A stretch of DNA of 64,000 bases from an uncultured Clostridia bacterium (GCA_947625785.1 CANQPS010000007.1:59525-123524); one strand, 5' to 3'. Positions 1-9,022 are shown, numbered from the stretch's first letter. Made by a program: numbers and translations. The notes: generated by a model not told the origin, from the sequence alone.

Positions 1-960
1 AAACTTGCCCTTGAAGCATCTAATGGTTTAGTACTTGCACCGGATGAGGTTTATTCATTTAACCAGCAAACGGGCGACAGTAACCTCGAAAGTAATGGCT
101 ATAAACCTGCTACGGTTATTGTAAACGGTGAATTTGTCCAAGGTATAGGTGGTGGTCTTTGTCAGTCATCAACTACAATATACTACGCCGCACTGTATGC
201 AAATCTTGAAGTGGTTTCAAGATATAATCACACTTATCCGTCATCTTATGCTAAAATTGGACTTGATGCAACAATAGATTATCCGTATTTAGATTTAAAG
301 TTAAAAAATACAACAGGATATAATGTTTATTTTGAATGTTATATGGATGGAACTGCATTGCATTGTAATATATATGGTTATCAGCCAGAGGAGTACGATA
401 CAATAAAATTGGATTCTTGGGTTACAGGACATACAAGCGATAACAGGACAGAGGTAAGTGCTGTGAGAGTATATTATAAAAATGGTGTAGAAGTTGACAG
501 GGAGAGTTTGCCGTCCTCATCTTATAAGGGCTATTATACCACAGGAAATAATCAAGAGCCACAAGATGAGCCTGAACCTCCTGTGTCAAGTGAAACACCG
601 AGTGAAACACCAAGCGAAACACCAAGCGAAACACCGAGCGAAACACCGAGTGAAACACCAAGCGAAACACCAAGCGAAACACCGAGCGAAACACCGAGCG
701 AAACTCCAAGCGAAACACCGAGCGAAACACCGAGTGAAACACCGAGTGAAACACCGAGTGAAACACCAAGTGAAACACCAAGCGAAACACCAAGTGAAAC
801 TCCAAGTGAAACACCGAGCGAAACTCCGAGTGAAACACCAAGTGAAACACCAAGCGAAACTCCAAGTGAAACTCCAAGTGAAACTCCAAGCGATACACCA
901 AGTGAACCGGAGGAATCAACAGTTCCTGATATAGAGCAAAATTCTGATTTTAGCGAATGA
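1..960 (+). CDS. VanW-family surface protein with SETP repeat tail (5' truncated)
   Basis: The frame is open from base 1, so the true start lies outside the window; 319 residues are visible. The visible N-terminal part carries the VanW signature GGGLCQSST (visible residues 50-58). VanW domains occur in clostridial cell-surface proteins and some van clusters; their biochemical role is unknown. Residues about 197-300 are a pure SETP tetrapeptide repeat, acidic and Pro-rich, which resembles an extended wall-spanning linker, followed by a short acidic tail with no LPxTG sorting signal. A strong hairpin terminator follows at 981-1022. The family call is secure from the motif. Surface location is inferred, because the signal peptide is not in the window. 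Confidence 0.85.
   Translation, partial: KLALEASNGLVLAPDEVYSFNQQTGDSNLESNGYKPATVIVNGEFVQGIGGGLCQSSTTIYYAALYANLEVVSRYNHTYPSSYAKIGLDATIDYPYLDLKLKNTTGYNVYFECYMDGTALHCNIYGYQPEEYDTIKLDSWVTGHTSDNRTEVSAVRVYYKNGVEVDRESLPSSSYKGYYTTGNNQEPQDEPEPPVSSETPSETPSETPSETPSETPSETPSETPSETPSETPSETPSETPSETPSETPSETPSETPSETPSETPSETPSETPSETPSETPSETPSETPSETPSETPSDTPSEPEESTVPDIEQNSDFSE
589..900 (+). repeat. 26 x 12-bp tandem repeat encoding SETP
   Basis: Twenty-six consecutive 12-base units in frame, 25 encoding SETP and the last SDTP. Units differ only at synonymous third positions (agt/agc, aca/act, cca/ccg). This suggests purifying selection on the peptide with turnover by slippage or unequal crossing-over. Long open frames in other phases across this stretch are artefacts of the repeat. 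Confidence 0.97.
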
Positions 961-980
961 TTTTAAAATACATATCTTAC

Positions 981-1022
981 ATAAAAGTGTAAATTTTTAA
1001 TAAATTTACACTTTTATTTTTT
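981..1022 (+). terminator. Rho-independent terminator
   Basis: Perfect 16-bp stem (981-996 with 1002-1017), 5-base loop, then a T-rich tail. It closes the VanW gene. Confidence 0.9.
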
Positions 1023-1041
1023 GTCAAAAATTTGCGGATAC

Positions 1042-1070
1042 TTGACTTTTAACGATAATAAAGATATTAT
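1042..1070 (+). promoter_or_regulatory. Sigma-A promoter for the flippase/glycosyltransferase operon
   Basis: TTGACT at 1042-1047 and TATTAT at 1065-1070, separated by 17 bases, sit 35 bases before the ATG at 1106. Seen in sequence; activity is inferred. Confidence 0.65.
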
Positions 1071-1105
1071 TATCACAGTGCAATATTTTTTTGTGGGGTA
1101 GAAAT

Positions 1106-2197
1106 ATGTTAGAAGTTGTGAAGAAGTTAAATTGGAAAAGCTTATTTAATATTGCAGTTATGATTTTTTCAATAATACTTATGATTTATTTTGTAATATC
1201 AAAAGACGGTTTACTTGATTTATTGAGAAGTGATTTAAAAATATCAGTATTTTGGGTATCTATGGCATTTGCATTTCAATTTTTAAATTATTTATTGGAC
1301 AGTTATTTAATATATATATTTGTTAAAAGAACTGTTCCTGAATTTAAATTTAAAAGTGCTTTTAAAGTATCAATGGTAGGACAGTTTTTTTCAGCCGTTA
1401 CTCCGGGAGCGTCAGGCGGTCAGCCTATGCAGATATTTATGTTAAATCAGTATGGTATAAGTATAGCCACCGCAACGGCAAGTCAAATACAAAAATTTCT
1501 TGTATATCAATCAACTCTTGTTTTATACAGTATTTTTGCTATATTTATAAGATTTAATTATTTTAAAGAAAACTTAGAGCCTTATATATGGATACTCGCA
1601 CTCATAGGATTTATAACGCAGGCTATTGTAATAGTATTTATATTATTAGTATCCTACAACCGAGGACTAACACATAAAATACTATCTTGGGGATTTAAGC
1701 TATTAGGTAAATTACATATAGTTAAAAATCCACAGAAAAAAATGGAGGATTTTTCAAATCAGCTTGATGTTTTCCATAAACATAATAAGGAAATGTTTAA
1801 AAGTGTTAAATTTGTGATAAAAGCATTTTCTGCTATGATAATATTATTAACAATTGTGTATATAATGCCGTTTTTCATATATAAGAGTTTTTATTCCGAT
1901 GGAACGGAAAGTGTAATTAATATGTTATGTTCGCAATCCTTTGTATCGATGGTATCGAGTTTAGTTCCGACACCGGGTGCATCAGGAGCGGCGGAGTTAA
2001 GTTTTGGAATATTTTTTGGCGGAACATTTACAGCAACTACAATGAAGTCAGCAATAGTATTATGGCGAACAACAACATATTTTGTTACAATTATATTTGG
2101 TGTACCTTTTGCAAGATTATCAAAAAAATTGTCTTATACAAAAACAGAATCAAAGGAAGAATTTGTACAAAGAGAAACAGAAAATATTAAAAAATAG
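1106..2197 (+). CDS. Flippase-like / LPG synthase TM-region family membrane protein
   Basis: A 363-residue polytopic membrane protein of the flippase-like family (UPF0104, the membrane part shared with MprF and AglD). Two conserved glycine-rich motifs are visible, TPGASGGQP in the first third and PTPGASGAAE near residue 290. Both are typical of this family and lie near the proposed lipid path. I chose ATG 1106 because GGGG sits 7 bases upstream; an in-frame TTG at 1091 would add five residues with no proper ribosome site. Two glycosyltransferases follow within 16 and 26 bases, so a role in moving or building a lipid-linked glycan is plausible. The substrate is not known. The C-terminal tail is charged and probably cytoplasmic. 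Confidence 0.8.
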   Translation: MLEVVKKLNWKSLFNIAVMIFSIILMIYFVISKDGLLDLLRSDLKISVFWVSMAFAFQFLNYLLDSYLIYIFVKRTVPEFKFKSAFKVSMVGQFFSAVTPGASGGQPMQIFMLNQYGISIATATASQIQKFLVYQSTLVLYSIFAIFIRFNYFKENLEPYIWILALIGFITQAIVIVFILLVSYNRGLTHKILSWGFKLLGKLHIVKNPQKKMEDFSNQLDVFHKHNKEMFKSVKFVIKAFSAMIILLTIVYIMPFFIYKSFYSDGTESVINMLCSQSFVSMVSSLVPTPGASGAAELSFGIFFGGTFTATTMKSAIVLWRTTTYFVTIIFGVPFARLSKKLSYTKTESKEEFVQRETENIKK

Positions 2198-2212
2198 GGG
2201 ATATGATAAACT

Positions 2213-3181
2213 ATGAAAAATTTAAAAACAGATATAAAAGTCAGTGTTATCATACCAATTTATGATGTTGAAAAGTATATAGATAGATGTCTTAATTCTG
2301 TTAAAAATCAGAGTTTTACTGATTTTGAAGTTATAATGATAAATGATGGCTCTCCCGATAAATCGAAAGATATAGCCCAAAAATATGTGGATACAGACGA
2401 AAGATTTACACTTATAAATCAGGAAAATCAAGGTATTGCAAATGTAAGAAATAAGGGTTTAACTCTTGCAAAAGGAGAATATATTTGTTTTGTTGACAGC
2501 GATGATTTTTGTACAAAGGATTATCTGGAAAAGTTATATAATACTGCGAAAAAAAATAATGCGGATATAGTTTGTTGTGCATTTAGTGTTTATAACGAAA
2601 ACAATAGTAAAAATCGTATGGTCAATACCAGAAATCTCAAAGGTGGTACATATTCAAATAAACAAGCAACAAATCTTGTCATAAGAGATTATACTCTTAA
2701 AGCATATTTGTGGAATAAAATCTGGAAACGAGATTTATTTATAAAAAATAATATTTTATTTCCTCATATGAATTGTTTTGAAGACGCTGTTGTAGTACCT
2801 AAATTAATGCATTTTGCAAATAAACTTGTTGCAATAGATGATTGCTGCTACTATTATGTAATCAGAGATACAAGTGCATTGACTAAACATACTACTTTCA
2901 AAACATTAAATGAATATCTTATTATAATGGAGATATTAAGAAACTTTTTTGAAGAAAATAATATTTATGATTTATATAAATATTCTTTCAGATATTATAG
3001 TGTTTTAAAAAAATTATGTACATTTAAAATGTTGCGTGAGGTATATAAAAATATAGAAACTCGTAAAGGTTTTATAAAAAATTATATCAATATTATAAAA
3101 TATGTAAATTATACCATTAGTAAAAATTATGTAAATAAAAAACTTGATGGTAAATACAAAGATATAGTGAAGAAATATTAA
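2213..3181 (+). CDS. Family 2 glycosyltransferase
   Basis: A 322-residue GT-A fold transferase. The N-terminal domain has the canonical beginning SVIIPIYDVEKYI, the nucleotide-binding stretch MINDGSPD, and the metal-binding DxD variant FVDSDD near residue 95. The C-terminal third is Lys/Tyr/Asn-rich and less conserved. It transfers a sugar from a nucleotide donor to an unknown acceptor in the cytoplasm. The gene lies 15 bases after the flippase-like gene and 26 before a second GT2, so the three are probably one cell-envelope glycan operon. Substrate cannot be deduced. No transmembrane segment is evident. Confidence 0.9.
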   Translation: MKNLKTDIKVSVIIPIYDVEKYIDRCLNSVKNQSFTDFEVIMINDGSPDKSKDIAQKYVDTDERFTLINQENQGIANVRNKGLTLAKGEYICFVDSDDFCTKDYLEKLYNTAKKNNADIVCCAFSVYNENNSKNRMVNTRNLKGGTYSNKQATNLVIRDYTLKAYLWNKIWKRDLFIKNNILFPHMNCFEDAVVVPKLMHFANKLVAIDDCCYYYVIRDTSALTKHTTFKTLNEYLIIMEILRNFFEENNIYDLYKYSFRYYSVLKKLCTFKMLREVYKNIETRKGFIKNYINIIKYVNYTISKNYVNKKLDGKYKDIVKKY

Positions 3182-3207
3182 ATTTTAGAAAGGATAAGGT
3201 ATTAATT

Positions 3208-4215
3208 ATGAGTACAAGTCCTATAATCAGTGTTATTGTACCAATGTACAATGTAGAAAATTATATACGCAAATGTTTAAAGTCACTTCAAAATCAAAAG
3301 TTTAAGGACTTTGAGGTTTTGATGATAAATGATGGCTCTCCTGATAAAACGGTCGATATTGCCAGAGAATTTGCCAAAAAGGATAAAAGGTTTCGTCTTA
3401 TACATCGTGATAATGGCGGACTTAGTGCGGCAAGAAATACAGGCATAAAGTTTTCTAAGGGAGAATATTTATCATTTGTTGACGGAGATGATTTTGTTAG
3501 TCCAACATATTTATTGACTATGTATAATGCAATTATATCAACAGGTGCAGATATGGCATATTGTCGTTATAGATTTAATTTCCCTAAAAATGACATAAAT
3601 GTTACCCCACCTCTTAGAATGAGAAAACAAGTCGCATCTTCTCAAAAAGCTATGAAAATGCTTATAAGTGATTTTGTAATGCATCACTATGCGTGGAATA
3701 AACTATATAAGAAATCCTTATTTACAGACAACAATATAAGATATTTGGATATGTATTTTGAGGATATATCTACTACACCAAGATTATTGTATTATGCAAA
3801 TAAAATTGCGATTACAGATGATTATTCTTATTATTATGTTAAAAGGCCCGGCAGCATAATGGCAACTATGAATGCTAAAAAGATTAACGATTATGTAGGT
3901 GCATATGGAATAATGAGAAATTTCTATGAGCAAAAAAATTGTTATCCGCAGTATAGAACTCGTATGAGAGAACTTGGTTGGCGTATAAAATATATTAATT
4001 ATTATTCTGTATTAAAAATGCACACAGTAAGTTTGTGTCCAAGGGGCGTTATTGAAAATCTTAAAAATTCCAGAAAAACTTTATATTATTTTAAATCTGA
4101 TAACTATAAAGTTTGTAATGGGATACCAAAAGTACCTTATCCGGTTGTACAACCGGAAAATAACTTAAAAAAAATAAAATATTTCTTAGGAGAAACATTA
4201 TCTTATGGAAAATAA
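3208..4215 (+). CDS. Family 2 glycosyltransferase
   Basis: A 335-residue paralogue of the preceding enzyme, sharing the start SVIVPMYNVENYI, MINDGSPD, the DNGGLSAARN acceptor-side motif and the metal site FVDGDD. Both resemble capsule/EPS GT2 enzymes. A site resembling AAGGATAAGG lies before the ATG. Its 3' end overlaps the following aminotransferase by 11 bases, which indicates translational coupling. Donor and acceptor sugars are unknown. Confidence 0.9.
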   Translation: MSTSPIISVIVPMYNVENYIRKCLKSLQNQKFKDFEVLMINDGSPDKTVDIAREFAKKDKRFRLIHRDNGGLSAARNTGIKFSKGEYLSFVDGDDFVSPTYLLTMYNAIISTGADMAYCRYRFNFPKNDINVTPPLRMRKQVASSQKAMKMLISDFVMHHYAWNKLYKKSLFTDNNIRYLDMYFEDISTTPRLLYYANKIAITDDYSYYYVKRPGSIMATMNAKKINDYVGAYGIMRNFYEQKNCYPQYRTRMRELGWRIKYINYYSVLKMHTVSLCPRGVIENLKNSRKTLYYFKSDNYKVCNGIPKVPYPVVQPENNLKKIKYFLGETLSYGK

Positions 4216-5266
4216 ATGGAAAGAAAATCTTATAAAAATAAAACCATACGTTGCAGGTGAGCAGTCAGATGATAAAGATATTATAAAGTTAAACGCAAAT
4301 GAAAATCCGTATCCGCCATCGCCAATGGTACAAAAAATTATCAGCGAATTTGATTACAGAAATCTAAATAAATATCCAAATTCTGATTCAACTATCTTGA
4401 AAAATGCGATAGCAAACAGATTTAAAGTTAATAAAAATAATGTTTTTGTAGGAAATGGTTCAGATGATGTAATAGCATTATCATTTATGGCATTTTTTAA
4501 CTCAGACAAACCTATACTTTACCCTGATATTACATATTCTTTTTATCCTGTATGGTGTTCATTAATAAATATACCATATAAGAAAATACCTGTTGATGAG
4601 AATTTTGAGATAGTTCCGCAAGACTATTACATTGAAAATGGCGGTATTATTATTCCAAATCCTAATGCACCAACGAGTATTGGAAAAGGTTTGGATTTCG
4701 TCATTGATATAGTTGAACATAACCAAAATAGTATTGTGATTATAGATGAGGCATATGTTGACTTTGGAGGGCAGTCTGCTGTCGAACTTACAAAGAAATA
4801 TGAGAATTTACTTATTACTCAAACATTTTCAAAATCCCGTTCACTTGCGGGCATAAGAATTGGCTATGCAATTGGAAGTGAAACATTAATTCAAACATTG
4901 GAAACAGTTAAAAATTCCTATAATTCTTATGTAGTAGATAGTTTGGCACTTGAAATTGGAACTGCATCAATGAATGATGAGGAATATTTTATTAATACAA
5001 TAAATAAAGTAATTTCTACGAGAGATAGGGTTAAATCAGAATTAAGAAAGATAGGATTTAATGTTTTAGACAGTCAAACTAATTTTTTATTTGCAGCGCA
5101 TAAAGATTACAGAGCAAAAGAAATATTTGAATATCTTAAAACTAAAAAGATATTTGTAAGATATTTTAATATTCCTAAAATAGATAACTATTTGCGTATA
5201 ACAATAGGTACAGATGAAGATATGGATAAAATGATTTCGGCTATAAAAGAATTTTTAAATAAATAA
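4205..5266 (+). CDS. hisC: Histidinol-phosphate / aromatic aminotransferase family (HisC-like)
   Basis: A 353-residue class I/II PLP aminotransferase of normal HisC length. Visible motifs: NANENPYPPSP near the N-terminus (substrate phosphate region), GNGSDD, the aspartate of DEAYVDF and the PLP lysine in TFSKSRSLAG. HisC converts imidazole-acetol phosphate and glutamate to histidinol phosphate. No other his genes are nearby. Instead the gene is coupled to two glycosyltransferases, so it could equally act on another phosphorylated or aromatic amino donor. Family call is firm; physiological substrate is uncertain. Confidence 0.82.
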   Translation: MENKWKENLIKIKPYVAGEQSDDKDIIKLNANENPYPPSPMVQKIISEFDYRNLNKYPNSDSTILKNAIANRFKVNKNNVFVGNGSDDVIALSFMAFFNSDKPILYPDITYSFYPVWCSLINIPYKKIPVDENFEIVPQDYYIENGGIIIPNPNAPTSIGKGLDFVIDIVEHNQNSIVIIDEAYVDFGGQSAVELTKKYENLLITQTFSKSRSLAGIRIGYAIGSETLIQTLETVKNSYNSYVVDSLALEIGTASMNDEEYFINTINKVISTRDRVKSELRKIGFNVLDSQTNFLFAAHKDYRAKEIFEYLKTKKIFVRYFNIPKIDNYLRITIGTDEDMDKMISAIKEFLNK

Positions 5267-5305
5267 AAAAATATCTCATACTCCGTAAGTATGAGATATT
5301 TTTTT
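5265..5305 (+). terminator. Rho-independent terminator after hisC
   Basis: A 12-bp stem (5271-5282 with 5288-5299), loop ccgta, flanked by A-run and T-run, so it could also work on the minus strand. Confidence 0.88.
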
Positions 5306-5356
5306 ATCATTAAAATTGCTTGAAGCCTTTATTGGCAGGGCTTTTTCCCCAACTCG

Positions 5357-5446
5357 TTAAGAGAACTTTTTGAAAAAAGTTCTCTTAAAAACTCTCAAAA
5401 ACTTTTATAATTTTTAGAATGTAAAAGTTTTCGGTTAAGCCTTTGG
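5357..5446 (-). repeat. Degenerate copy of the dispersed structured intergenic repeat
   Basis: Contains the same 14-bp-arm hairpin (5358-5371 with 5374-5387) and the adjacent 'aactctcaaaaacttttat' and 'aaaagttttcgg' blocks as the element at 26602-26766, but in the opposite orientation. The outer GC-rich inverted repeat is missing or eroded. It lies between convergent hisC and the malic enzyme gene. Confidence 0.8.
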
Positions 5447-5489
5447 CAGCTCGCCGCAGGAAGTAAAACTATTCTTTCCTCAAAATATA

Positions 5490-6668
5490 TTACTTAACAA
5501 CTCTTGAAGCACCTGTTTTTACAGCAGCCTCTATTACGGCTTTTGAAACTACACCACCAATACGCTTATCAAGGGCAGTTGGCAAAATATATTCTTCTGT
5601 AAGTTCCTCGTCAGATACAAGATTTGCAATAGCGTATGATGCGGCAACTTTCATTTCTTCGTTTATTTCTTTTGCTCTGCAATCCAAAGCGCCCCTAAAA
5701 ATTCCCGGAAATGCAAGAACATTATTAATTTGATTAGGAAAATCAGAACGGCCTGTACCTATAACTCTTGCGCCGGCTTTTTTAGCTAAGTCAGGCATAA
5801 TCTCAGGATTAGGATTTGACATAGCAAATACAATAGGGTCTGTATTCATTGATTTAACCATTTCCTCTGAAACAATATTCGGAGCAGATACTCCTATAAA
5901 TACATCTGCACCTTTTAAGGCGTCAGCAAGACTGCCTTTTAAGTGGTTTCTGTTTGTTATGGTTGCCATATATTGTTTTTCGCTGTTTAGATTACCTTCG
6001 CCCTCGCAAATAATACCAACTCTATCTACTAAAATCACATTTTTAAGTCCAAGATTTAACAGATGTTTTGCGATAGCGATACCTGCTGAACCCGCACCAC
6101 TAATTACAGTTTTAATTTCATTAATATTCTTTTTAACAACTTTTAAGGCATTAAGGAGAGCAGCGGCAACAACAATAGCAGTACCGTGTTGGTCATCGTG
6201 GAATACAGGAATATCGCATAATTCCTTTAATTTGCGTTCAATTTCAAAGCAGCGTGGTGCAGATATATCTTCAAGATTAATACCGCCAAAACTTCCGGAA
6301 ATAAGATATATTGTTTTTACAATTTCATCAACATCTTTTGAACGAACGCATATAGGAAATGCATCAACATCAGCGAATGTTTTAAATAATGCACATTTAC
6401 CCTCCATTACAGGCATACCAGCTTCCGGACCAATGTCACCAAGTCCAAGTACGGCAGTACCGTCTGTCACAACGGCAACGAGATTATTTCTTCTTGTTAA
6501 TTCAAATGATTTTTCATAATCCTTTTGAATTACAAGACAAGGTTCGGCAACACCCGGGGTATATGCCAGTGATAAATCTTTACTTGATTCAATTTTAGCT
6601 CTGCTTATGACTTCTATTTTACCATTCCATTCATAGTGCTTTTGCAGTGATTCTTCTCTTATATCCAT
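5490..6668 (-). CDS. NAD(P)-dependent malic enzyme
   Basis: A 392-residue short-form malic enzyme that decarboxylates malate to pyruvate. Visible: SLAYTPGVAEPC near the N-terminus, the catalytic/metal region around EDISAPRCFEIE, FHDDQHGTA, and the Rossmann motif GAGSAGIA. Length matches bacterial ME of about 380-410 residues without a phosphotransacetylase domain. I chose ATG 6668 rather than the longer frame to 6719: AAGGAG lies 12 bases before it and the family starts here, while the extension includes the promoter -10. It is monocistronic and convergent with hisC. Confidence 0.93.
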   Translation of the reverse strand: MDIREESLQKHYEWNGKIEVISRAKIESSKDLSLAYTPGVAEPCLVIQKDYEKSFELTRRNNLVAVVTDGTAVLGLGDIGPEAGMPVMEGKCALFKTFADVDAFPICVRSKDVDEIVKTIYLISGSFGGINLEDISAPRCFEIERKLKELCDIPVFHDDQHGTAIVVAAALLNALKVVKKNINEIKTVISGAGSAGIAIAKHLLNLGLKNVILVDRVGIICEGEGNLNSEKQYMATITNRNHLKGSLADALKGADVFIGVSAPNIVSEEMVKSMNTDPIVFAMSNPNPEIMPDLAKKAGARVIGTGRSDFPNQINNVLAFPGIFRGALDCRAKEINEEMKVAASYAIANLVSDEELTEEYILPTALDKRIGGVVSKAVIEAAVKTGASRVVK

Positions 6669-6707
6669 AACCCAAAAATACTCCTTTTTAAATTTAATAC
6701 TTCTAAA

Positions 6708-6736
6708 ATTATAATACAAAACTATCCCTAAATCAA
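6708..6736 (-). promoter_or_regulatory. Sigma-A promoter of malic enzyme gene
   Basis: On the minus strand, TTGATT (6731-6736) and TATAAT (6708-6713) with 17-base spacing, about 40 bases before the ATG. Confidence 0.65.
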
Positions 6737-6798
6737 GGTATTAATTTGTCTTTTACTATTAAAGTTGTATTATTCAAGAAGTCTTAATAAATTTACTA

Positions 6799-6826
6799 TT
6801 GACTATATTGCCAAATTGTGTATAAT
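6799..6826 (+). promoter_or_regulatory. Sigma-A promoter of rubrerythrin gene
   Basis: TTGACT (6799-6804), 16-base spacer, TATAAT (6821-6826). A leader of about 85 bases follows before the ATG at 6920. I see no clear peroxide-sensor operator. Confidence 0.65.
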
Positions 6827-6919
6827 ATAATTAAGTCGCTTTTAAAATCAGTTTGGATTTTTAGTGATGTTCAACAAAATTAAATTTAAATTTTAAATAC
6901 ATTAACGGAGGTTAAAACT

Positions 6920-7468
6920 ATGAAATTTGTATGTAATGTTTGTGGATATGTTTATGAGGGAGATGCAGCACCTGAATTTTGCCCACAATGTAAAGCTCCT
7001 GCTTCAAAATTCACTAAACAAGAAGAAAATAAGTTAAACTGGTCTGCAGAGCACGTTGTAGGTGTTGCAAAGGGCGTTAGCGAGGATATTTTAGCTGACC
7101 TCAGAGCAAACTTCAATGGTGAATGTACAGAAGTAGGTATGTATCTTGCTATGGCAAGAGTAGCATTCAGAGAAGGCTATCCTGAAATAGGTCTTTATTG
7201 GGAAAAAGCGGCTTATGAGGAAGCAGAACACGCTGCCAAATTTGCTGAATTACTCGGCGAAGTTGTTACAGACAGCACAAAGAAAAATCTCGAAATGAGA
7301 GTTGCTGCTGAAAATGGTGCTACCGATGGCAAAACTGACCTCGCTAAAAGGGCAAAGGCTGCCGGTCTTGATGCTATTCACGATACAGTACACGAGATGG
7401 CAAGAGATGAAGCAAGACACGGAAAAGCATTTGAAGGATTACTTAACAGATACTTTGGTAATAAATAA
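6920..7468 (+). CDS. Reverse rubrerythrin (rubredoxin-ferritin-like)
   Basis: A 182-residue peroxidase. Domain order is reversed relative to classical rubrerythrin: the rubredoxin-type Fe(Cys)4 knot comes first ([10 protein letters not shown] and CPQCK, residues 5-25), then a ferritin-like four-helix domain supplies the diiron ligands. Candidate ligands are the Glu/His motifs [18 protein letters not shown] and DEARHGKAF. Reverse rubrerythrins reduce H2O2 in obligate anaerobes such as clostridia, using electrons from NADH oxidoreductase/rubredoxin. A strong GGAGG precedes the ATG. The codon choice looks like that of a highly expressed gene. It is monocistronic with its own promoter and a shared terminator. 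Confidence 0.95.
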   Translation: MKFVCNVCGYVYEGDAAPEFCPQCKAPASKFTKQEENKLNWSAEHVVGVAKGVSEDILADLRANFNGECTEVGMYLAMARVAFREGYPEIGLYWEKAAYEEAEHAAKFAELLGEVVTDSTKKNLEMRVAAENGATDGKTDLAKRAKAAGLDAIHDTVHEMARDEARHGKAFEGLLNRYFGNK

Positions 7469-7488
7469 TCTTACATAAAATTAATTAA

Positions 7489-7526
7489 AGAGGTTTGACA
7501 AAGTTTATGTCAAACCTCTGATTTTA
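7489..7526 (+). terminator. Terminator between convergent rubrerythrin and metY
   Basis: Perfect 12-bp stem (7489-7500 with 7508-7519) and a 7-base loop, followed by a T-rich tail on the plus strand. It may also end the minus-strand metY message. Confidence 0.85.
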
Positions 7527-8825
7527 TTCAGCAACGCTTTCAAAAGCCTCTTGTAAATCGTATATAATATCATCAATATGTTCTGTACCGATAGATAATC
7601 TAATAGTATTATGTTTAATACCTTGTTCTGCAAGTTCTTTTTCATTTAACTGTGAATGTGTAGTTGATGCAGGGTGAATTGCAAGGGATTTCACATCAGC
7701 AACATTTGCGAGTAACGAAAATACTTGTAAATGGTCGATAAATTTTTGAGCAGTCTTTTCATCACCTTTGATTTCAAAAGTGAATATAGAACCGCCGCCA
7801 TTAGGAAAATACTTTTTATAAAGGGCATTATATTTTGAGTTTGGTAAAGATGGGTGATTGACATTTTCGACCTGTTTATGATTGGCTAAAAATTCAATTA
7901 CCTTTTTAGTATTTTCAGAGTGACGCTCAACACGAAGCGATAATGTTTCAAGACCCTGCAAGAAGATAAATGCGTGGAATGGCGATAATGTTGCACCAGT
8001 ATCACGAAGCAAAACGGCTCTGATATAAGTTACAAGCGGTGCATTAGGAGCAGCATCTGTAAATACAGCACCGTGATATGATTGATTTGGTTCTGAAAAT
8101 TGAGGGAATTTACCGGAGGATTTCCAATCGAATTTACCGCTTTCAATGATAACACCACCTATTGCAGTACCGTGACCACCTATAAATTTTGTAGCAGAAT
8201 GAACTACAATGTCAGCACCATATTCAAACGGTCTGACAAGGTAAGGTGTAGCAAATGTACTGTCTATAACAAGCGGTATATTGTGTTTGTGAGCTATTTC
8301 GGCGACTTTTTCTATGTCGATAATATTTGAATTAGGATTTCCTAATGTTTCAATAAAAATAGCTTTTGTATTTTCATCAATGGCATTTTCAAAAGAACCG
8401 TCTTCGTCTGGGTCAACAAATTTAGTAGTTATGCCATATATAGGGAGTGTATGTTCAAGTAGGTTATATGTTCCGCCATAAATAGTTTTAGCTGCAACGA
8501 TATTATCACCTGTTTTTGTAAGAGCTTGTATTGTGTAAGTGACAGCCGCAGCACCGGAAGCAACTGCGAGAGCAGCTGTACCACCTTCAAGACCGGCAAT
8601 TCTTTGTTCAAAAATATCTTGTGTAGGATTAGTCAATCTGCCATATATATTGCCGGCGTCTTTAAGAGCAAAACGGTCCGCAGCGTGTTGGCTGTTATGA
8701 AAAACATAAGATGTAGTAGCATATATAGGAACAGCTCTTGCATCGGTAACGGGGTCTGCTTTTTCTTGACCTATATGTAATTGTAATGTTTCAAATTTCA
8801 AATTTCTTTCTTTCAATGTACTCAT
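7524..8825 (-). CDS. metY: O-acetylhomoserine sulfhydrylase (aminocarboxypropyltransferase)
   Basis: A 433-residue Cys/Met metabolism PLP enzyme. The PLP lysine lies in SATKFIGGHGT; conserved GRLTNPTQDIFE, GNPNSNIIDIE and the C-terminal SIGTEHIDDII are present. Length (about 430) and the insert after the lysine distinguish MetY from the shorter MetB/MetC enzymes of about 380 residues. It makes homocysteine from O-acetylhomoserine and sulfide. The ATG at 8825 has a GTGAGGT site. A promoter about 190 bases upstream gives a long leader with a possible 20-codon peptide (8874-8936), which may be regulatory. Monocistronic. Confidence 0.93.
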   Translation of the reverse strand: MSTLKERNLKFETLQLHIGQEKADPVTDARAVPIYATTSYVFHNSQHAADRFALKDAGNIYGRLTNPTQDIFEQRIAGLEGGTAALAVASGAAAVTYTIQALTKTGDNIVAAKTIYGGTYNLLEHTLPIYGITTKFVDPDEDGSFENAIDENTKAIFIETLGNPNSNIIDIEKVAEIAHKHNIPLVIDSTFATPYLVRPFEYGADIVVHSATKFIGGHGTAIGGVIIESGKFDWKSSGKFPQFSEPNQSYHGAVFTDAAPNAPLVTYIRAVLLRDTGATLSPFHAFIFLQGLETLSLRVERHSENTKKVIEFLANHKQVENVNHPSLPNSKYNALYKKYFPNGGGSIFTFEIKGDEKTAQKFIDHLQVFSLLANVADVKSLAIHPASTTHSQLNEKELAEQGIKHNTIRLSIGTEHIDDIIYDLQEAFESVAE

Positions 8826-8873
8826 TTTGATTACCTCACTTAAATGTATAAATTAATAATTGATATAAAAAAC

Positions 8874-8936
8874 TCAAAAACGGTACATTCGCTCCTCTAA
8901 AATAATGATATTAGATGGATATAATTTATAATTCAT
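8874..8936 (-). CDS. Possible 20-residue leader peptide upstream of metY
   Basis: A short frame, ATG 8936 to TGA 8874, encoding MNYKLYPSNIIILEERMYRF, with AAGGAG 11 bases before the start. It lies inside the metY leader, downstream of the predicted promoter. It has no run of Met or Cys codons typical of attenuation peptides and may be chance. Confidence 0.3.
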   Translation of the reverse strand: MNYKLYPSNIIILEERMYRF

Positions 8937-8993
8937 ATAAAATCAAACTCCTTAAAGTATTTTATGTAAAGTCTATCTTTTTAGTATGAATAC

Positions 8994-9022
8994 ATAATAT
9001 CATATAAATTCCTACTTGTCAA
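8994..9022 (-). promoter_or_regulatory. Near-consensus promoter of metY
   Basis: On the minus strand, TTGACA (9017-9022) and TATTAT (8994-8999) with 17-base spacing. The leader to the metY ATG is about 160 bases. I do not recognise a SAM riboswitch or T-box in it. Confidence 0.75.

Noticed and set aside
589..900. CRISPR-like periodicity
   Set aside because: Units are contiguous, 12 bp, in frame and without spacers; likewise the 267-bp and 90-bp repeats are coding. No CRISPR array is present.
422..934. Long open frames in other phases across the SETP repeat
   Set aside because: A 12-bp repeat keeps all frames open; the products are meaningless VFHL/KHQA repeats and the VanW frame is clearly the real one.
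5959..6519. 186-codon plus-strand frame inside the malic enzyme gene
   Set aside because: Antisense to a full-length, motif-complete enzyme.
6805..6835. PerR-like box upstream of rubrerythrin
   Set aside because: The AT-rich -10 region resembles the box only partly; no convincing inverted repeat beyond the promoter itself.
8826..9000. SAM riboswitch or T-box in the metY leader
   Set aside because: No recognisable conserved core of either class was seen.
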